Below are positions 22,885 through 33,429 of a stretch of 64,000 nucleotides of DNA, piece by piece. Origin of the DNA: Rapana venosa (lineage: Eukaryota > Mollusca > Gastropoda > Neogastropoda > Muricidae); the NCBI GenBank assembly GCA_028751875.1, contig CM054135.1, forward strand, positions 8,578,395-8,642,394, written 5' to 3'. Every line of letters starts with the position of its first letter. The stretch's first letter is position 1. A program made the translations under genes and the position numbers. The notes under the pieces were generated by a model. That model did no database searches and was not told where the DNA came from. It saw nothing but the letters and a program-made list of their open reading frames with translations.

Positions 22885-23075
22885 GAAGATGCACGCTATT
22901 CAGCAACCTGAGGAAGATAGTGTGGTTGATGGAGATAATCCTGCAAACCAAGCTGTACTGTACAGCCCATGAGAGGAGCTGGAAAGAAAGGACATGCCAT
23001 TATTTTTCTCAGACACATCTGACAGTGTAAGAAGTGAATGAGAGAAGAGGAAAAAAGAAGAAGATAGCTAATATT
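22885..23075 (+). repeat. Interspersed repeat, family I
   Basis: 'CCTGCAAACCAAGCTGTACT', 'CATGAGAGGAGCTGGAAAG', 'GAATGAGAGAAGAGG'. A second copy is at 58020-58180. Short AAG-rich end; class unknown. Confidence 0.65.
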
Positions 23076-23102
23076 ATGTTACAGCCTGTACCTCTTTTCT
23101 TT

Positions 23103-23138
<36 letters not shown>

Positions 23139-23142
<4 letters not shown>

Positions 23143-23356
23143 TCGGATGAGAATTTAAACTGAGGCCCCGTGTGCAAACGCACGCAGGACATCTTGTGCA
23201 CATGTTAAATCCTGTTCCGCTTTTCGTAAGAGTAGGCCATTGTGTGCCAGTGGGAATGGATAAAAAAATTTACAAAACCGCATACACACGGGGACTGGAT
23301 GTAAAAAAGCACATAAGTGCTTATTCGATTATCCTCGATATAAAAGAATAAATAAA
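23139..23356 (+). repeat. SINE, family B, 5'-truncated
   Basis: Starts inside the body at 'CCTTCGGATGAGA', directly after a (TC)n tract, and continues to the family end 'TATCCTCGATATAAAAGAAT' AAATAAA. Confidence 0.8.
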
Positions 23357-23444
23357 GAAATCTCTCTCTTCCCTGGCTTTCCTTTTCGCCCTGCTCACTG
23401 TATGTATTGTGGCCAAAGGCCAGTATACATTAAACCTGTTCAGA

Positions 23445-23862
<418 letters not shown>

Positions 23863-23979
23863 TTAGATGGAAATTGTGACCATCTCTTTTTGCATCTCGT
23901 TTCCTTCACTTGCCGTTTCGCCCTGCTCACTATATGTATTGTGGCCAAAGGCCAGTATACAACATTAAACCTGTTCAGA

Positions 23980-24230
23980 GTTCTCTCTCTCTCTCTCTCC
24001 TTCCCTCCCTCCCTCCCTCCCTTTCTCTCTCTCGCTCTCTCTCTCTCCTTCCCTCCCTCTCTTTCTTTCTCTCTCTCTCCCTCTCTCTCTCTCTCTCTCC
24101 CCCCCCTCCCTCCCTCTCTCTCTCTCTCCCTCCCCCTCTCTCTCTCTCTTCGTCCCTCCCCCTCCCTCCCTCCCTCCCTCTCTCTCTCCCTCCCCCTCTC
24201 TCTCTCTCCCTCTCTCTCCCTCTCTTGGCT
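23980..24230. repeat. (CT)n/(CCCT)n array
   Basis: Second CT array. Both arrays are preceded by the same about 60-bp sequence (GCTCACTRTATGTATTGTGGCCAAAGGCCAGTATAC), so they form a duplicated block. An (AAT)8 tract follows at 24235-24258. Confidence 0.95.
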
Positions 24231-24364
24231 AAATAATAATAATAATAATAATAATAATGTATGGAATTTATATAGCGCTGAATCTTGTAAAGCAACAAAT
24301 CAAAGCGCTCAGGTGACTTAAAACCAGGGATTGGTGATGGTGTTGGTGGTGTTGGGTTTTTCAG

Positions 24365-24551
24365 CAACTTCATGAAGTTTCTGGAGCTGGAGCCGGAGTG
24401 GCGTGAGCTGGTGCAGCTCTTCACCCAGGGCATGTACAGCCCCGTGCTGAGGAGGCTGCAGCAGCTGAAGAACACCTTGCTGCTGGACCTGCACCTCCAC
24501 ACCCACATCCACACCTTCTTGTTCCTCGTCAGGAAGAGGGCTTTGTGCCAG
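24365..24551 (+). CDS. CSN1: COP9 signalosome subunit 1, exon (start of PCI region)
   Basis: Encodes NFMKFLELEPEWRELVQLF, then RRLQQLKNTLLLDLHLHTHI and FLVRKRALCQ. The family reads FKLFLELEPQVRDII, then LLLDMYLAPHV and IRNRALIQYF. It opens the PCI domain, the helical/winged-helix module used by COP9, proteasome-lid and eIF3 subunits to assemble a horseshoe. Acceptor TTTTTCAG, entering with one base (C) that needs two from the previous exon. Donor GTGAGG, phase 0. Confidence 0.93.
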
Positions 24552-24780
24552 GTGAGGCTGGGTGTGTGTGTGTGGGTGGGTGGGGGGGGTAGGGGGGGGT
24601 GTGGGTGGGTGGGTGTGTACGTGTGGGTGGGGGTGGGTGGGTGTGTACGTGTGTGGGTGGGTGGGTGTGTATGTATGTGGGTGTTATGTGTGTACGTGTG
24701 TTTGTGGGTGTATATGTGTGGGTGTGTACGTGGGTGTGTACGTGTGGGTGTGTTTGTGTGTACGTGTGTGTGGGTGTGTT
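24552..24780. repeat. (GTGTGGGTGG)n G-rich array
   Basis: Starts within 12 bases of the exon donor (GTGAGGCTGGGTGTGTG) and runs about 220 bp. Same motif and strand bias as 21470-21990. Confidence 0.93.
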
Positions 24781-24804
24781 TTTATTCTTATTTTCTTTTC
24801 TTAT

Positions 24805-25137
24805 TTTATTCTTTTATGTTGAGGATAGGGGAATAAACACTTATGTGCTTTTTTACTTCCAGTCCCCATGTGTATGCGGTTTTGTAAATTTTGTCATCTG
24901 TTCCCAGCAGCACGCAATGGCCTACTCTTACGAAAAGGATTTAACGTGTGCGCAAGATGTTCTGCGTGCGTTCGCACACGGGGCCTGGGTTTATAGTCTC
25001 ATCCAAGGGACTTTTGGGGAGAGTGGAGTCTGCACTGATGTTAACTCCAGAGAAAAATATCTCCTTGAACGGGAATTGAACCCGGGTCGTCAGATTATGA
25101 GCGCAATGTTCTAACCACTAAGCTATCCTGTCCCCCA
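24805..25137 (-). repeat. SINE, family B
   Basis: Minus strand: head GGGGGACAGGATAGCTTAGTG, box B GGGTTCAATTCC, intact body and end. One gap relative to the 8.9-kb copy around 'AAAAGCGGAACAGG'. Confidence 0.8.
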
Positions 25138-25349
25138 ATGTGTGTGTGTGTGTGTGGAATATGGTGCAGCCTCTTTTTGCGTTTTTCTCTTCATCTCTGT
25201 GTGTAGAAGATGGTGCTGTGGGACAGTTTTTAACCACCGTTAAGCCAGCCATGTTTTGACTTCAGGGATGATGTGTTTTGTTGTTGTCTTTTTTTTGTTT
25301 TTTTGGTCATTTTTGTTGTTGTTTTTGTCTTTTTTGTTGTTGTTTGTGT

Positions 25350-25690
25350 GTTTCTTGGCTAAGAGCTGCGAGGTTCACCAGTGGTGATATATTTTGTAAA
25401 TATGATAAACAAATAGCGGTTTTTTACCTCTTACTTTTTAGGAAGCCACGCTTTTGACATTTTCTCATCATGATCTGCTCCTACCAGGGCAAAATCACCT
25501 AGGCTACTCTTCCCCAAAGGGGGAATGAGTTTTTAACATGTACGCCAGATGTTCTTCCTGGACTCATTTCAATTTTTTGTTGTGGTCAAAGTGGGAAGAA
25601 AGGGCAAGGCTGAGAATTGAACCCAGAGCCTCACGGTTTACCTGTTTGCCCGACAGGTAAACGTCTTAACCATCCTGCCACCTTGGATAA
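25350..25690 (-). repeat. SINE, family C head with shared tail, diverged
   Basis: Minus strand: head CCAAGGTGGCAGGATGGTTA, box B CTCTGGGTTCAATTCTC. The diverged body ends in the shared tail (CACTGGTGAACCTCGCAGCT). A further tail/body scrap is at 25700-25840. Confidence 0.65.
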
Positions 25691-26089
25691 TGTATAATCC
25701 CGATTTTTACCTGTGTGCATGCATTTTATCAAAAAATTTGTCATCTGTTCCTGCCAGCTTGCAGTGTTGTATGGAAGGACAGGTGGCATGTGAGCCTTGG
25801 AGCTCTGGCTGACGAACAAAAAGAAAAACACAACACATACCTACAGTGGGACAGTTTTCTGACTTCAACGTTTCAGTTATGCAGAGTGGTCAAAGGCACA
25901 TGCACACACACTTACACACGCATGTATGTGTTGAGGTAATCGTATTATTGATCTGTAGGCCAAATAACGAATAAGGAGGGCACCAACAATGAGCTCATGA
26001 GAGGGACCGAGAACAGGGAAGAATGGAGAGCCATGATCGTCGGACACTTGAAGAAGAAGGCCAAATAAATCAAAGCGAAAGCTTGATCA

Positions 26090-26480
26090 GTCTGTGCCAT
26101 CTGTTTCTTCCCATGTCTGTGCCATCTGTTTCTTCCCATGTCTGTGCCATCTGTTTCTTCCTATGTCTGTGCCATCTGTTTCTTCCCATGTCTGCGCCAT
26201 CTGTTTCTTCCTATGTCTGTGCCATCTGTTTCTTCCCATGTCTGCGCCATCTGTTTTTTCCTATGTCTGCACCATCTGTTTTTTCCTATGTCTGTGCCAC
26301 CTGTTTCTTCCTATGTCTGCACCATTTGTTTCTTCCCATGTCTGCGCCATCTGTTTTTTCCTATGTCTGCGCCATCTGTTTTTTCCTATGTCTGTGCCAC
26401 CTGTTTCTTCCTATGTCTGCACCATTTGTTTCTTCCCATCTCAGCACAACCCGTTTCTTCCCATCTCAGCGCAACCTGTT
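26090..26480. repeat. 25-bp minisatellite
   Basis: About 15 units of TCTGTGCCATCTGTTTCTTC CCATG, with variants GCGCC, GCACC and CCTATG. Because 25 is not a multiple of 3 and no unit carries a stop, all three + frames stay open and read the same peptide in rotation. Confidence 0.97.
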
Positions 26481-26547
26481 TCAGACAGACTGAAACTCTG
26501 AAGATGATTAACACACACACACACAACTTTTTTCTATGGTGTTTCAG

Positions 26548-26685
26548 TACATGGATCCCTACCTGTCGGTCAGCATGAGCAAGATAGCCTTGGAGTTCAG
26601 CACCCCTGTGGAAGCGCTGGAGGAGGAGTTTGTGGACCTGATCATGAGAGATCAGATCAGCGCCCGCATCGACTCCCAGAACAAG
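26548..26685 (+). CDS. CSN1: COP9 signalosome subunit 1, exon (PCI winged-helix part)
   Basis: Encodes YMDPYLSVSMSKIALEFSTP, then VEALEEEFVDLIMRDQISAR and IDSQNK. The family reads YFSPYVSADM..MA.AFNTTV, then ALEDEL..LI..G.ISARVDS. The ISARIDS motif is the hallmark of the PCI winged helix in CSN1/Rpn7. Acceptor GTTTCAG, donor GTTGTC, phase 0 both sides, 46 codons. Confidence 0.96.
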
Positions 26686-26804
26686 GTTGTCTGTCTGTCT
26701 TCTCTTTCTGCATGCCTCAGTCCTCCTTTGTGTTTTTGGCCCCTGGGGGTGGGTTGGGGGTGGGGGGTCAGGCGCAAGTCTTCTTTCAAACTGCCTCGTG
26801 TAGC

Positions 26805-26910
26805 AGGCTCAGGGACAAGACAAGTTGAGACAAGTCGGGCTCAGCGCTTTTGACATTGATGTGGGAGAGGATTGTTATTTTTTAAGTCTTTATGGAAAAA
26901 CGGCAGGAGA
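26805..26910 (+). repeat. Interspersed repeat, family A, left part
   Basis: 'GGGAGAGGATTGTTATTTTT' to 'AAAAACGGCAGGAGA', interrupted at that point by a family B SINE. Confidence 0.75.
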
Positions 26911-27258
26911 GTTTTATTTGTTTATTATTTTATTTTGAGGGTAGTGGAATAAGCATTCATGTGCTTTTTTTTTTTTACACCCAGTCCCCGTGTATATGCA
27001 GTTTTGGAAATTTTGTCATTCATTCCCACTGGAACACAATGGCCTACTCTTCCAAAAAGCGGAACGGGTTTTAACTTGTGCGCAAGATGTTCCGTGAACA
27101 TTTGCACACAGGACCTTGGGTTATAGTCTGATCTGAAGGACTTTTGGGGGGAGTGGAGTTGGCATTGATTTTAACACCAGAGGAAAAATCTTTTTCAAGA
27201 TTCAAACTCAGGTCATCAGGTCACGAGGGCATCACTGTAACCACCAGGCTATCCTGAG
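26911..27258 (-). repeat. SINE, family B, nested inside family A
   Basis: Minus-strand copy, head end at 27258 (ACTCAGGATAGCCTGGTGG), body intact. The flanks are the two halves of one family A element. Confidence 0.8.
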
Positions 27259-27440
27259 TGGCCCAAGAAGGCCCAAAAAATTAGACAAGGAGGTAATAGG
27301 AAGAAAAGGTACAAGGCAGAAAGAAAGTGAGGGATAGAAAAGAAGGAAATCTTAGCACAGAATTTCCAGAAGGTGGGGATGCTGTTTATATTCTGACTTA
27401 AGGACCCCAGCATCCCCATCAGGGGAAGGTTGGGGGTTGA
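27259..27440 (+). repeat. Interspersed repeat, family A, right part
   Basis: Resumes at 'GGCCCAAGAAGGC', directly continuing the broken 'GGCAGGAGA' of the left part, and ends 'AGCATCCCCATCAGGGGAAG'. Confidence 0.75.
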
Positions 27441-27594
27441 ATGGGGAAGGAAAGAGATGAATATTCACAGAACGTACATGTTTTTACATACAGACAGACA
27501 ACACTGACATCAGATCTCATGTAAAATCTTTAATTTAGTAGACAGTTGCAATTTTGATTGTCTAGCTGAAAGCCAAAACAGTGTGGAATGAAAT

Positions 27595-27725
27595 GTTGCC
27601 TTTGAAATTTCGCATGTCATGTAACAGTGAGACAGAGCATAAGTATCATTTTGAAATTTCCCATGACATGTAACAGTGAGACAGAGCATAAGTATCAGTG
27701 AGACAGAGCATAAGTATCATTAAAA
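27595..27725. repeat. Short tandem duplication
   Basis: 'CATGTAACAGTGAGACAGAG' CATAAGTATCA repeated two to three times. Confidence 0.85.
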
Positions 27726-27764
27726 AAGGTGAAGTGTGTTCATTTATTGTCTTGACGAACTACA

Positions 27765-28125
27765 ATAGCTGAGTGGTTAAGACTGTTTGACTTCAAATCC
27801 ATGGGTTCATGAAGATCTGGGTTCAAATCTTGGCTGCGTCAGGTGAATTAAGGGTGGGGGATTTTTACGATCTCCCAGGTCAACTTGAAGTGCAGACCTG
27901 CCAGTGCCTTCATTCCCATTGTGTATACACATGCAAAAGATCAAATATGCATATTAAAGATCCTGTGATGCATGTCAGCGTTTGGTGGGTAACAGAAACA
28001 CAAACATACCCAGCGTACATCCCCGAAGTCAGAATGCAGCTACCTTCACAGAGGGCAAAAGCTGTCGCATATGCAAAATCTCACCACAGGTGAACCTCGG
28101 ATCTTTCGCCGAGGAATGAAAAGGA
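27765..28125 (+). repeat. SINE, family D
   Basis: Head: CAATAGCTGAGTGGTTAAGA (box A) and CTGGGTTCAAATC (box B), tRNA-Leu/Ser-like. Body: 'GGGATTTTTACGATCTCCCA' and 'GTGCAGACCTGCCAGTGCCT'. The shared tail ends 'GGTGAACCTCGGATCTTTCG'. Confidence 0.85.
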
Positions 28126-28264
28126 TAAGGTCTGCTGATTGATTGGGCCGAGACTGAGTTTCTCCTGCTTTGTTTCTGCTCATTGCTCTCGGTGTTTTGC
28201 TCTCCTGCAGTCACGAGTGCAGAAAAAGCACTTTGCATGGGGGAATCAACAGACCGAGAATCCA

Positions 28265-28745
28265 TAAAACTTTGGAGAAATCACATCATGTACAATCACA
28301 TTGCAAAGACAACGCTTTAAAATATTGTCATTTAAAACGAACAGGAAAACTGACATAAAAAATGCTAATTTTTGTGGTAGGTTCATTTTTGAGAAACCAT
28401 AACTATCTCGTGCAATCCCATTTCAAAGACAAAACTTCAAAATATTGTCATTCTAAACGAACAGGAAAAATTGACAAAAATCCCAATGTTTGTGGGTTGG
28501 TTTGCTTTTACAAAATCATATCCTGTACAATCTCATTTCAAAGATAAAACTTCAAAACATTGTCAATCTAAACGAACTGGAAAAAAGTGACATTAAAAAT
28601 GCCAATATCACATTTCAAATACAAAACTTCAAAACAGTGTCATTTAAAAAACAAATAGAAAAAGTGACATAATGGAGAAAAAAAAAGTGACATAAGAAAC
28701 GAATGGATAAAGTGACATAATGGAAACTCTGACATAAGAAACGCC
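28265..28745. repeat. Degenerate tandem repeat, about 110-bp period
   Basis: Repeated blocks 'CTTCAAAATATTGTCATT' 'TAAACGAACAGGAAAA' 'CATTTCAAAGACAAAAC', decaying toward 28745. It ends about 30 bp before the next CSN1 exon. Confidence 0.85.
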
Positions 28746-28775
28746 TTTAACAAAAATTTTTTTTATTGTGGGCAG

Positions 28776-28862
28776 GTTCTTTACTTCAAAAAGGTAGATC
28801 TGAGGAGCACCACCTTTGCACAAACTCTGGCTACTGGCAAAGCCTATTTGAGGAAATCAGCG
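28776..28862 (+). CDS. CSN1: COP9 signalosome subunit 1, penultimate exon
   Basis: Encodes VLYFKKVDLRSTTFAQTL, then ATGKAYLRKSA. The family reads ILYARDVDQRSTTFEKSL, then GKEFQRRAKA. Acceptor GGGCAG, donor GTATTC, phase 0 both sides, 29 codons. The acceptor has only a T-rich run further up (ATTTTTTTTATTGTGGGCAG). Covers the end of the PCI domain and the start of the C-terminal helix that in other animals enters the COP9 helical bundle. Confidence 0.92.
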
Positions 28863-28959
28863 GTATTCTGCTTCATGTTTGTTTGTTTGTGTCTTTAGCT
28901 GGTTGGTGTGTGTTTGCAAGGGACATTGAAGATGTTCTGTTTCATGTTTGTTTCTTTAG

Positions 28960-29418
28960 TTAGTGTGTGTTTGTGTCAGGGACATCAAAGGTATTGTCGC
29001 TGTCTGTTGGTCAGTATGTGTGTTTGTGTCAGGGACATCAAAGGTAGTCTCTCTGTCTGTTTGGTCAGTATGTGTGTTTGTGTCAGGGACATCAAAGGTA
29101 GTCTCTCTGTCTGTTTGGTCAGTATGTGTGTTTGTGTCAGGGACGTCAAAGGTAGTCTCTCTGTCTGTCTGGTCAGTATGTGTGTTTGTGTCAGGGACGT
29201 CAAAGGTATTGTCGCTGTCTGTTGGTCAGTATGTGTGTTTGTGTCAGGGACATCAAAGGTATTGTCGCTGTCTGTTGGTCAGTATGTGTGTTTGTGTCAG
29301 GGACATCAAAGGTAGTCTCTCTGTCTGTTGGTCAGTATGTGTGTTTGTGTCAGGGACATCAAAGGTAGTCTCTCTGTCTGTTGGTCAGTATGTGTGTTTG
29401 TGTCAGGGACGTCAAAGA
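28960..29418. repeat. 53/54-bp minisatellite
   Basis: About 8-9 units of 'GTCAGTATGTGTGTTTGTGT' 'CAGGGACATCAAAGGTAGTC' 'TCTCTGTCTGTTG'. Sub-variants are ATTGTCGCTG versus AGTCTCTCTG, and ACATC versus ACGTC. The first unit core (TTTGCAAGGGACATTGAAGA) begins about 50 bp after the exon donor, suggesting the array grew from intronic sequence next to the exon. Confidence 0.95.
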
Positions 29419-29419
29419 A

Positions 29420-29800
29420 GGAAGGCCTTAGGTGGCAGGACGGTGAAGACGTTCGCCTGACTTAAAAATAAACCCTGAGGTTCTGGGTTCGATTCCCCGC
29501 CTCGCCTTTTCTTCCCAGGTTGACGGGAAAATCGAATCAGATGAGACTATAAACTGAGGCCCCGTGTGCGAATGCATGCAGAACATCGTTGCACATGCCA
29601 AAACCTGGCCCTGCCTTTCAGAAGAGTCGGCCATTTCATGCTGGTAGGAACTGATGACAACAATTTTTTTTTAAAAAGCACATGCTGCACACAGGTGTTG
29701 TGTTTAAACGCCTTCCCCGAAGTTGGAATGTGGCTACCTACATGGTGGGTTGGTGAAGCCTGGAGCTCTAGTCAAGAAACGAAGAGAGACAGAAAAAGGA
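29420..29800 (+). repeat. SINE, family C
   Basis: Head CTTAGGTGGCAGGACGGTGA, box B TCTGGGTTCGATTCCCC. Body and shared tail are present, with a shortened end. Confidence 0.8.
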
Positions 29801-29865
29801 GGAAGCCAAAGGTATCCTCTTTGTTTGTTCAGTGTAAGTGTGTGTGTGTGTTTATAAGGTATGGA

Positions 29866-29930
29866 CTAGTGCCTCCTCTGCTGTTTTGGAGGTCATCGTC
29901 GAAAACGACGGACTAACATACAGTGTCAAG
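29866..29930 (+). repeat. Fragment of repeat family H
   Basis: 'GCCTCCTCTGCTGTTTTGGA' 'GGTCATCGTCGAAAACGACG' matches a block inside 52740-53060 almost exactly, then diverges. Confidence 0.7.
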
Positions 29931-29944
29931 GTTACAGCACTATA

Positions 29945-30175
29945 TTTATGATCCGACAACACTAAGGGTCTGAGTTTCAATCTCTACTGAGGGGTCTGTG
30001 TGGGGTGATTTTTTTTTTCCCAGGTGTTAACACGGGTGTTGACTCCACCCCCCCCTGAAAGTCTTGCGGATGAGACTATAAACCGAGGTCCTGTGTGCAA
30101 ACGTATGCAGAACATCTTACGCACATGATAACGCCCCCTATCTGCCCTTTGTAGAAAAGTTAAGCCAGCTCATGA
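29945..30175 (+). repeat. SINE, B-like partial copy
   Basis: 'GTTAACACGGGTGTTGACTC', 'GCGGATGAGACTATAAACCG' and 'GCAGAACATCTTACGCACAT' follow the family B/C body. The head is degraded. Confidence 0.6.
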
Positions 30176-30344
30176 ACACACATGCACATATGCATGTGCA
30201 CATAAGGCAACCTGTAATGTGTGTGCACACTCACTTGCATGCTTACTCTACTGCAGACATGTAGGGGGAAGTGTAGGTCTACATGTGCAGCTGTGGCGCA
30301 TTGGTAGAGGAAACTTAGACATGAACAGCACATTAGGATATATT

Positions 30345-30462
30345 GATACACACACACTTTCACACACACACTTTCACACACACTTCACACACACACACTT
30401 TCATACACACACCACACCACCACCATGCCACACCAAAGACATACACTAACACACACACGCAT

Positions 30463-30495
<33 letters not shown>

Positions 30496-30510
30496 TACAC
30501 ACACACACCG
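30345..30510. repeat. (CA)n-rich tract
   Basis: CACACTTTCACACAC units, then plain CA repeats. Confidence 0.9.
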
Positions 30511-30524
30511 TTCTCAAAGTCCCT

Positions 30525-30665
30525 AAAAGTCCTCCTTGTGCACATGTTAAAACCCGTTCCACTTTTCAGAAGAGTAGGCCATTGTGTTCCAGTGGGAACG
30601 GTTGACAAAATTTACAAAACTGCATACACACAGGGACTGGATGAAAAAAAAGCACAAGAGTGCAG
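30525..30665 (+). repeat. SINE, family B, internal fragment
   Basis: 'TTCAGAAGAGTAGGCCATTG' to 'CATACACACAGGGACTGGAT'. Cut at both ends. Confidence 0.7.
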
Positions 30666-30837
30666 AAGTAGTAGTGGAGGAAAACAAGTGCAGGAAACCA
30701 TTTACAACTTCTCAATCATTTTTGAAAATGATTTTCACAGATTCATTTAAAAAAAAAAAAAGGAAAAACATAAAAATTACTCACACACAACCCCCCCCCC
30801 CCTCCCACACACACACACACACAGAGAATCTAAAACA

Positions 30838-31138
30838 TGGGGGACGGGATAGCCTAGTGGTTTGAACATTGCACTCGCAATCTGACAACCCGGGTTCGAT
30901 TCCCGTTCAAGGGGATAATTTCCCCTGGAGTTAACATCAGTGCAGACTCCACTCTTCCCAAAAGTCCTTCGGATGAGACTATAAACCAAGGCCCCGTGTG
31001 CGAACGCACGCAGAACATCTTGCACACACGTTAAAATCCAGTGGGAACAGATGACAATTTACAAAATCGCATACACACGGGGACTGGATGTAAAAAAGCA
31101 CACAAGTGCTTATTTCATTATCCTTGATATAAAAGGAT
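30838..31138 (+). repeat. SINE, family B
   Basis: Best head of the family: GGGGGACGGGATAGCCTAGT, box B GGGTTCGATTCCC. It has a small internal deletion before 'CCAGTGGGAACAGATGAC'. It ends about 50 bp before the last CSN1 exon, with an AAGAAGAAGAAG run between. Confidence 0.85.
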
Positions 31139-31186
31139 TTTTAAAAAACAAGAAGAAGAAGAAACCAGAGCGGGGCTATGTTTCAG

Positions 31187-31330
31187 GCCCTGCTACTGCG
31201 TGCAGCGGTGTTGAAGAACGGTGTCAACGTCACGGCCCAGGTGAACCTTCCCAACCCCCACAAGGAACCTCCACACCCCCTTTCAAAGTTTCTCCACGAC
31301 TATTCTCACGATGATGACGACGACAACTAA
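31187..31330 (+). CDS. CSN1: COP9 signalosome subunit 1, last exon
   Basis: Encodes ALLLRAAVLKNGVNVTAQV, then NLPNPHKEPP and a C-terminus ending DYSHDDDDDN before TAA. The start matches the family's A-MMLRAAVLRNQIHVKSP. Acceptor TATGTTTCAG, phase 0. The tail is unlike the Ser/Gly-rich tail of vertebrate CSN1 and ends in five Asp coded by GAT/GAC, a repeat type also common in nearby introns. It completes the gene: CSN1 is the PCI scaffold subunit of the COP9 signalosome, which removes NEDD8 from cullins. Confidence 0.93.
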   Translation, partial: ALLLRAAVLKNGVNVTAQVNLPNPHKEPPHPLSKFLHDYSHDDDDDN

Positions 31331-31439
31331 CAACACTACCCTCTAGACAATCCCTTAAAAAAGATTTAACTCTAAATTGTGTGTGAGCGTTTGATAGATT
31401 TGTGTTAACAAAAAGAAAACCGGTAACAAAAATGATTAT

Positions 31440-31682
31440 GTAGTTGGCAATATCGGCATACCCCCTTTTGTGTGTGTGTGTTCATTTGATAGGTGTGGGA
31501 AAAGAAAGAACAAATAATGAAATACTTGGTTTGCAATGTGAGTTTTTGAGAAGAATGCTTGAAATACATAGTTTGCTGATTTTTGTTGTGTATTTGGCAC
31601 GTCAGTTTGTCTACATGTTTGATTTGATTTTGATTTGATTTCACACACACACACACACCATAATAGATGGGGAAAAAAAGAA

Positions 31683-31719
<37 letters not shown>

Positions 31720-32010
31720 ATGTATACACACACACACCCACCATAATAGCTGAAAAAAATTGAAATACTTAGTTTGCAATATTCATATACTAATTTTTGT
31801 TTGTTTTTGACACATAAACTTGTCAACATATGTTCGATTTGATTTCATACACACGTACACACACACACACCTTAAGTTTAAAAAAAAAGTATTTCTTACT
31901 TTGCAGTGTGAGTGAGAAAAGTGCTTGAAATACATAGTTTGCAATATTCATATTTTGAATTTTTTGCGTTTTTGATATATAAGTCTGTCAAGATACACTT
32001 GTGAATAAGT
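31440..32010. repeat. About 200-bp imperfect triplication with CA tracts
   Basis: Three tandem blocks sharing 'AGTTTGCAATRTTCATAT' or 'GAAATACATAGTTTGC', 'TTTGATTTGATTTCACACAC' and a (CA)n. Lies downstream of the CSN1 stop, possibly in its 3' UTR. Confidence 0.8.
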
Positions 32011-32164
32011 GAATGAATGGTGAGGTGAGTGTGTGTGTGTGTGTAGAAGCCTGAGATTAATAGTTATAAAAAGAAATCTCGGCAACACCTGATCTAGTGA
32101 TGACTAGTGTTTTAGTCGCAGAATAGACAGAATATGCAGGCATTAAAATGTTTATTCACTAACA

Positions 32165-32555
32165 CTGAGAAGGAAGGTGGCAGGATGGTTAAGATGGTCA
32201 CCTGCCTAACAAGTAAATCATGAGGTTCTGGGTTCCATCCCCAGCCCTTTGCCCTTTCTTCCCAGTTTGATGGGAAAATCAAACTGAATGTCAAGTCTTT
32301 CAGAGGGGACTCTTGACCAGTCGGACCCGTGTGCTTAGTCTTCTGCAGGTCACAAGAACCCATGGCAGTTGAAAATCAGGAAAGAGCAGGGAGGTACCTC
32401 CTATCTGTCCTGGCGAAACTGGTAGCTCAGTACCTCACTGTATCCCTGAAGTTGGAATATGGTTACCTTTATAGATAGGGAAAAAACTGGTCACATGTGC
32501 AAAAATCTCACCATTGGTGAACTTCAGACCTCTAGATTAGGAACAAAAACCCCAA
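32165..32555 (+). repeat. SINE, family C
   Basis: Head AGGAAGGTGGCAGGATGGTT, box B TCTGGGTTCCATCCC. The body is altered in the middle. The shared tail 'CTCACCATTGGTGAACTTCA' is complete. Confidence 0.8.
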
Positions 32556-32807
32556 ACGCACACACCCATAGACAGATCACAGGAATATTCATGAATTAAA
32601 GTAAGTACACTTGGTATGCATGCACTTGCTTGCACACCAAACCCAACAACGCATGCCCACTACAGACACCATTGAAAATATATGCACATACGCAAACACA
32701 CTCATACACACACTTACATAGATATTAACAATCGACGGTGTACAAAGGAGGAACATCATGTGTGTTGTAGATGACCTCCTTGGGATTTAGGTAGGACTTG
32801 ACGGACC

Positions 32808-33165
32808 AACACTATAACTGAGTGGTTAAGACTGTTCAGCTTCAAAATCCCATGGATCCAAAAGTTGTGGGTTCGAATCTTGGTGGCTTCTGGTGAAATA
32901 AAGGTGATGATTTTTACGATATCCAAGGTCAACTTCAAGTGCAGACCTACCAGTGCCTCAATTCCCTTCGTTTATTATTATGCTCATGCAGAAAATCAAA
33001 TATGCCCGTTAACGGTCCCGTAATCGTTAAGTAGGTTATGGAAACACAAACATACCCAGCATACATCCCCAAAGTCGGAATGTGGCTACCTTCATGGTGG
33101 CCAATAACCATTACATAAGCAAAATTTCACCATTGGTGAAGCTCTAGCCAGGGAATAATAACAAA
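32808..33165 (+). repeat. SINE, family D
   Basis: Head AACACTATAACTGAGTGGTT, box B GTGGGTTCGAATC; body and shared tail present. Confidence 0.85.
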
Positions 33166-33249
33166 AAACAAGACTAAGACTTAAGGAGAGGAGCATGAAC
33201 AGGGAGAATGGGAGTGAATTTCCCAAGGTGACAGGTGATTAATAATTTT

Positions 33250-33425
33250 TAGTTGACTTCTCCCCTAACTCCTTGAGGAGTCATTGGGGACAGTACTCTG
33301 AATTTTTCAGGCATGCTTGAACCTGGCGGAGCTCATCCCTCTCCATGCAGCAGGGTGCATGCTGGGTATCATCCATTCTACCACAACCAGCCACAGCTGA
33401 AAAGCTCAGATGGGTTTATAATGTG
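33250..33425 (+). repeat. Interspersed repeat, family G
   Basis: 'CTCCTTGAGGAGTCATTGGG', 'GAACCTGGCGGAGCTCATCC', 'GCATGCTGGGTATCATCCAT', 'GATGGGTTTATAAT'. A second copy is at 51540-51735. Class unknown. Confidence 0.7.
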
Positions 33426-33429
33426 TCAG

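Noticed and set aside
30838..30910. Possible tRNA gene (A and B boxes present)
   Set aside because: It is the head of family B SINEs found in many copies. It does not fold into a credible full cloverleaf and is followed by the SINE body.
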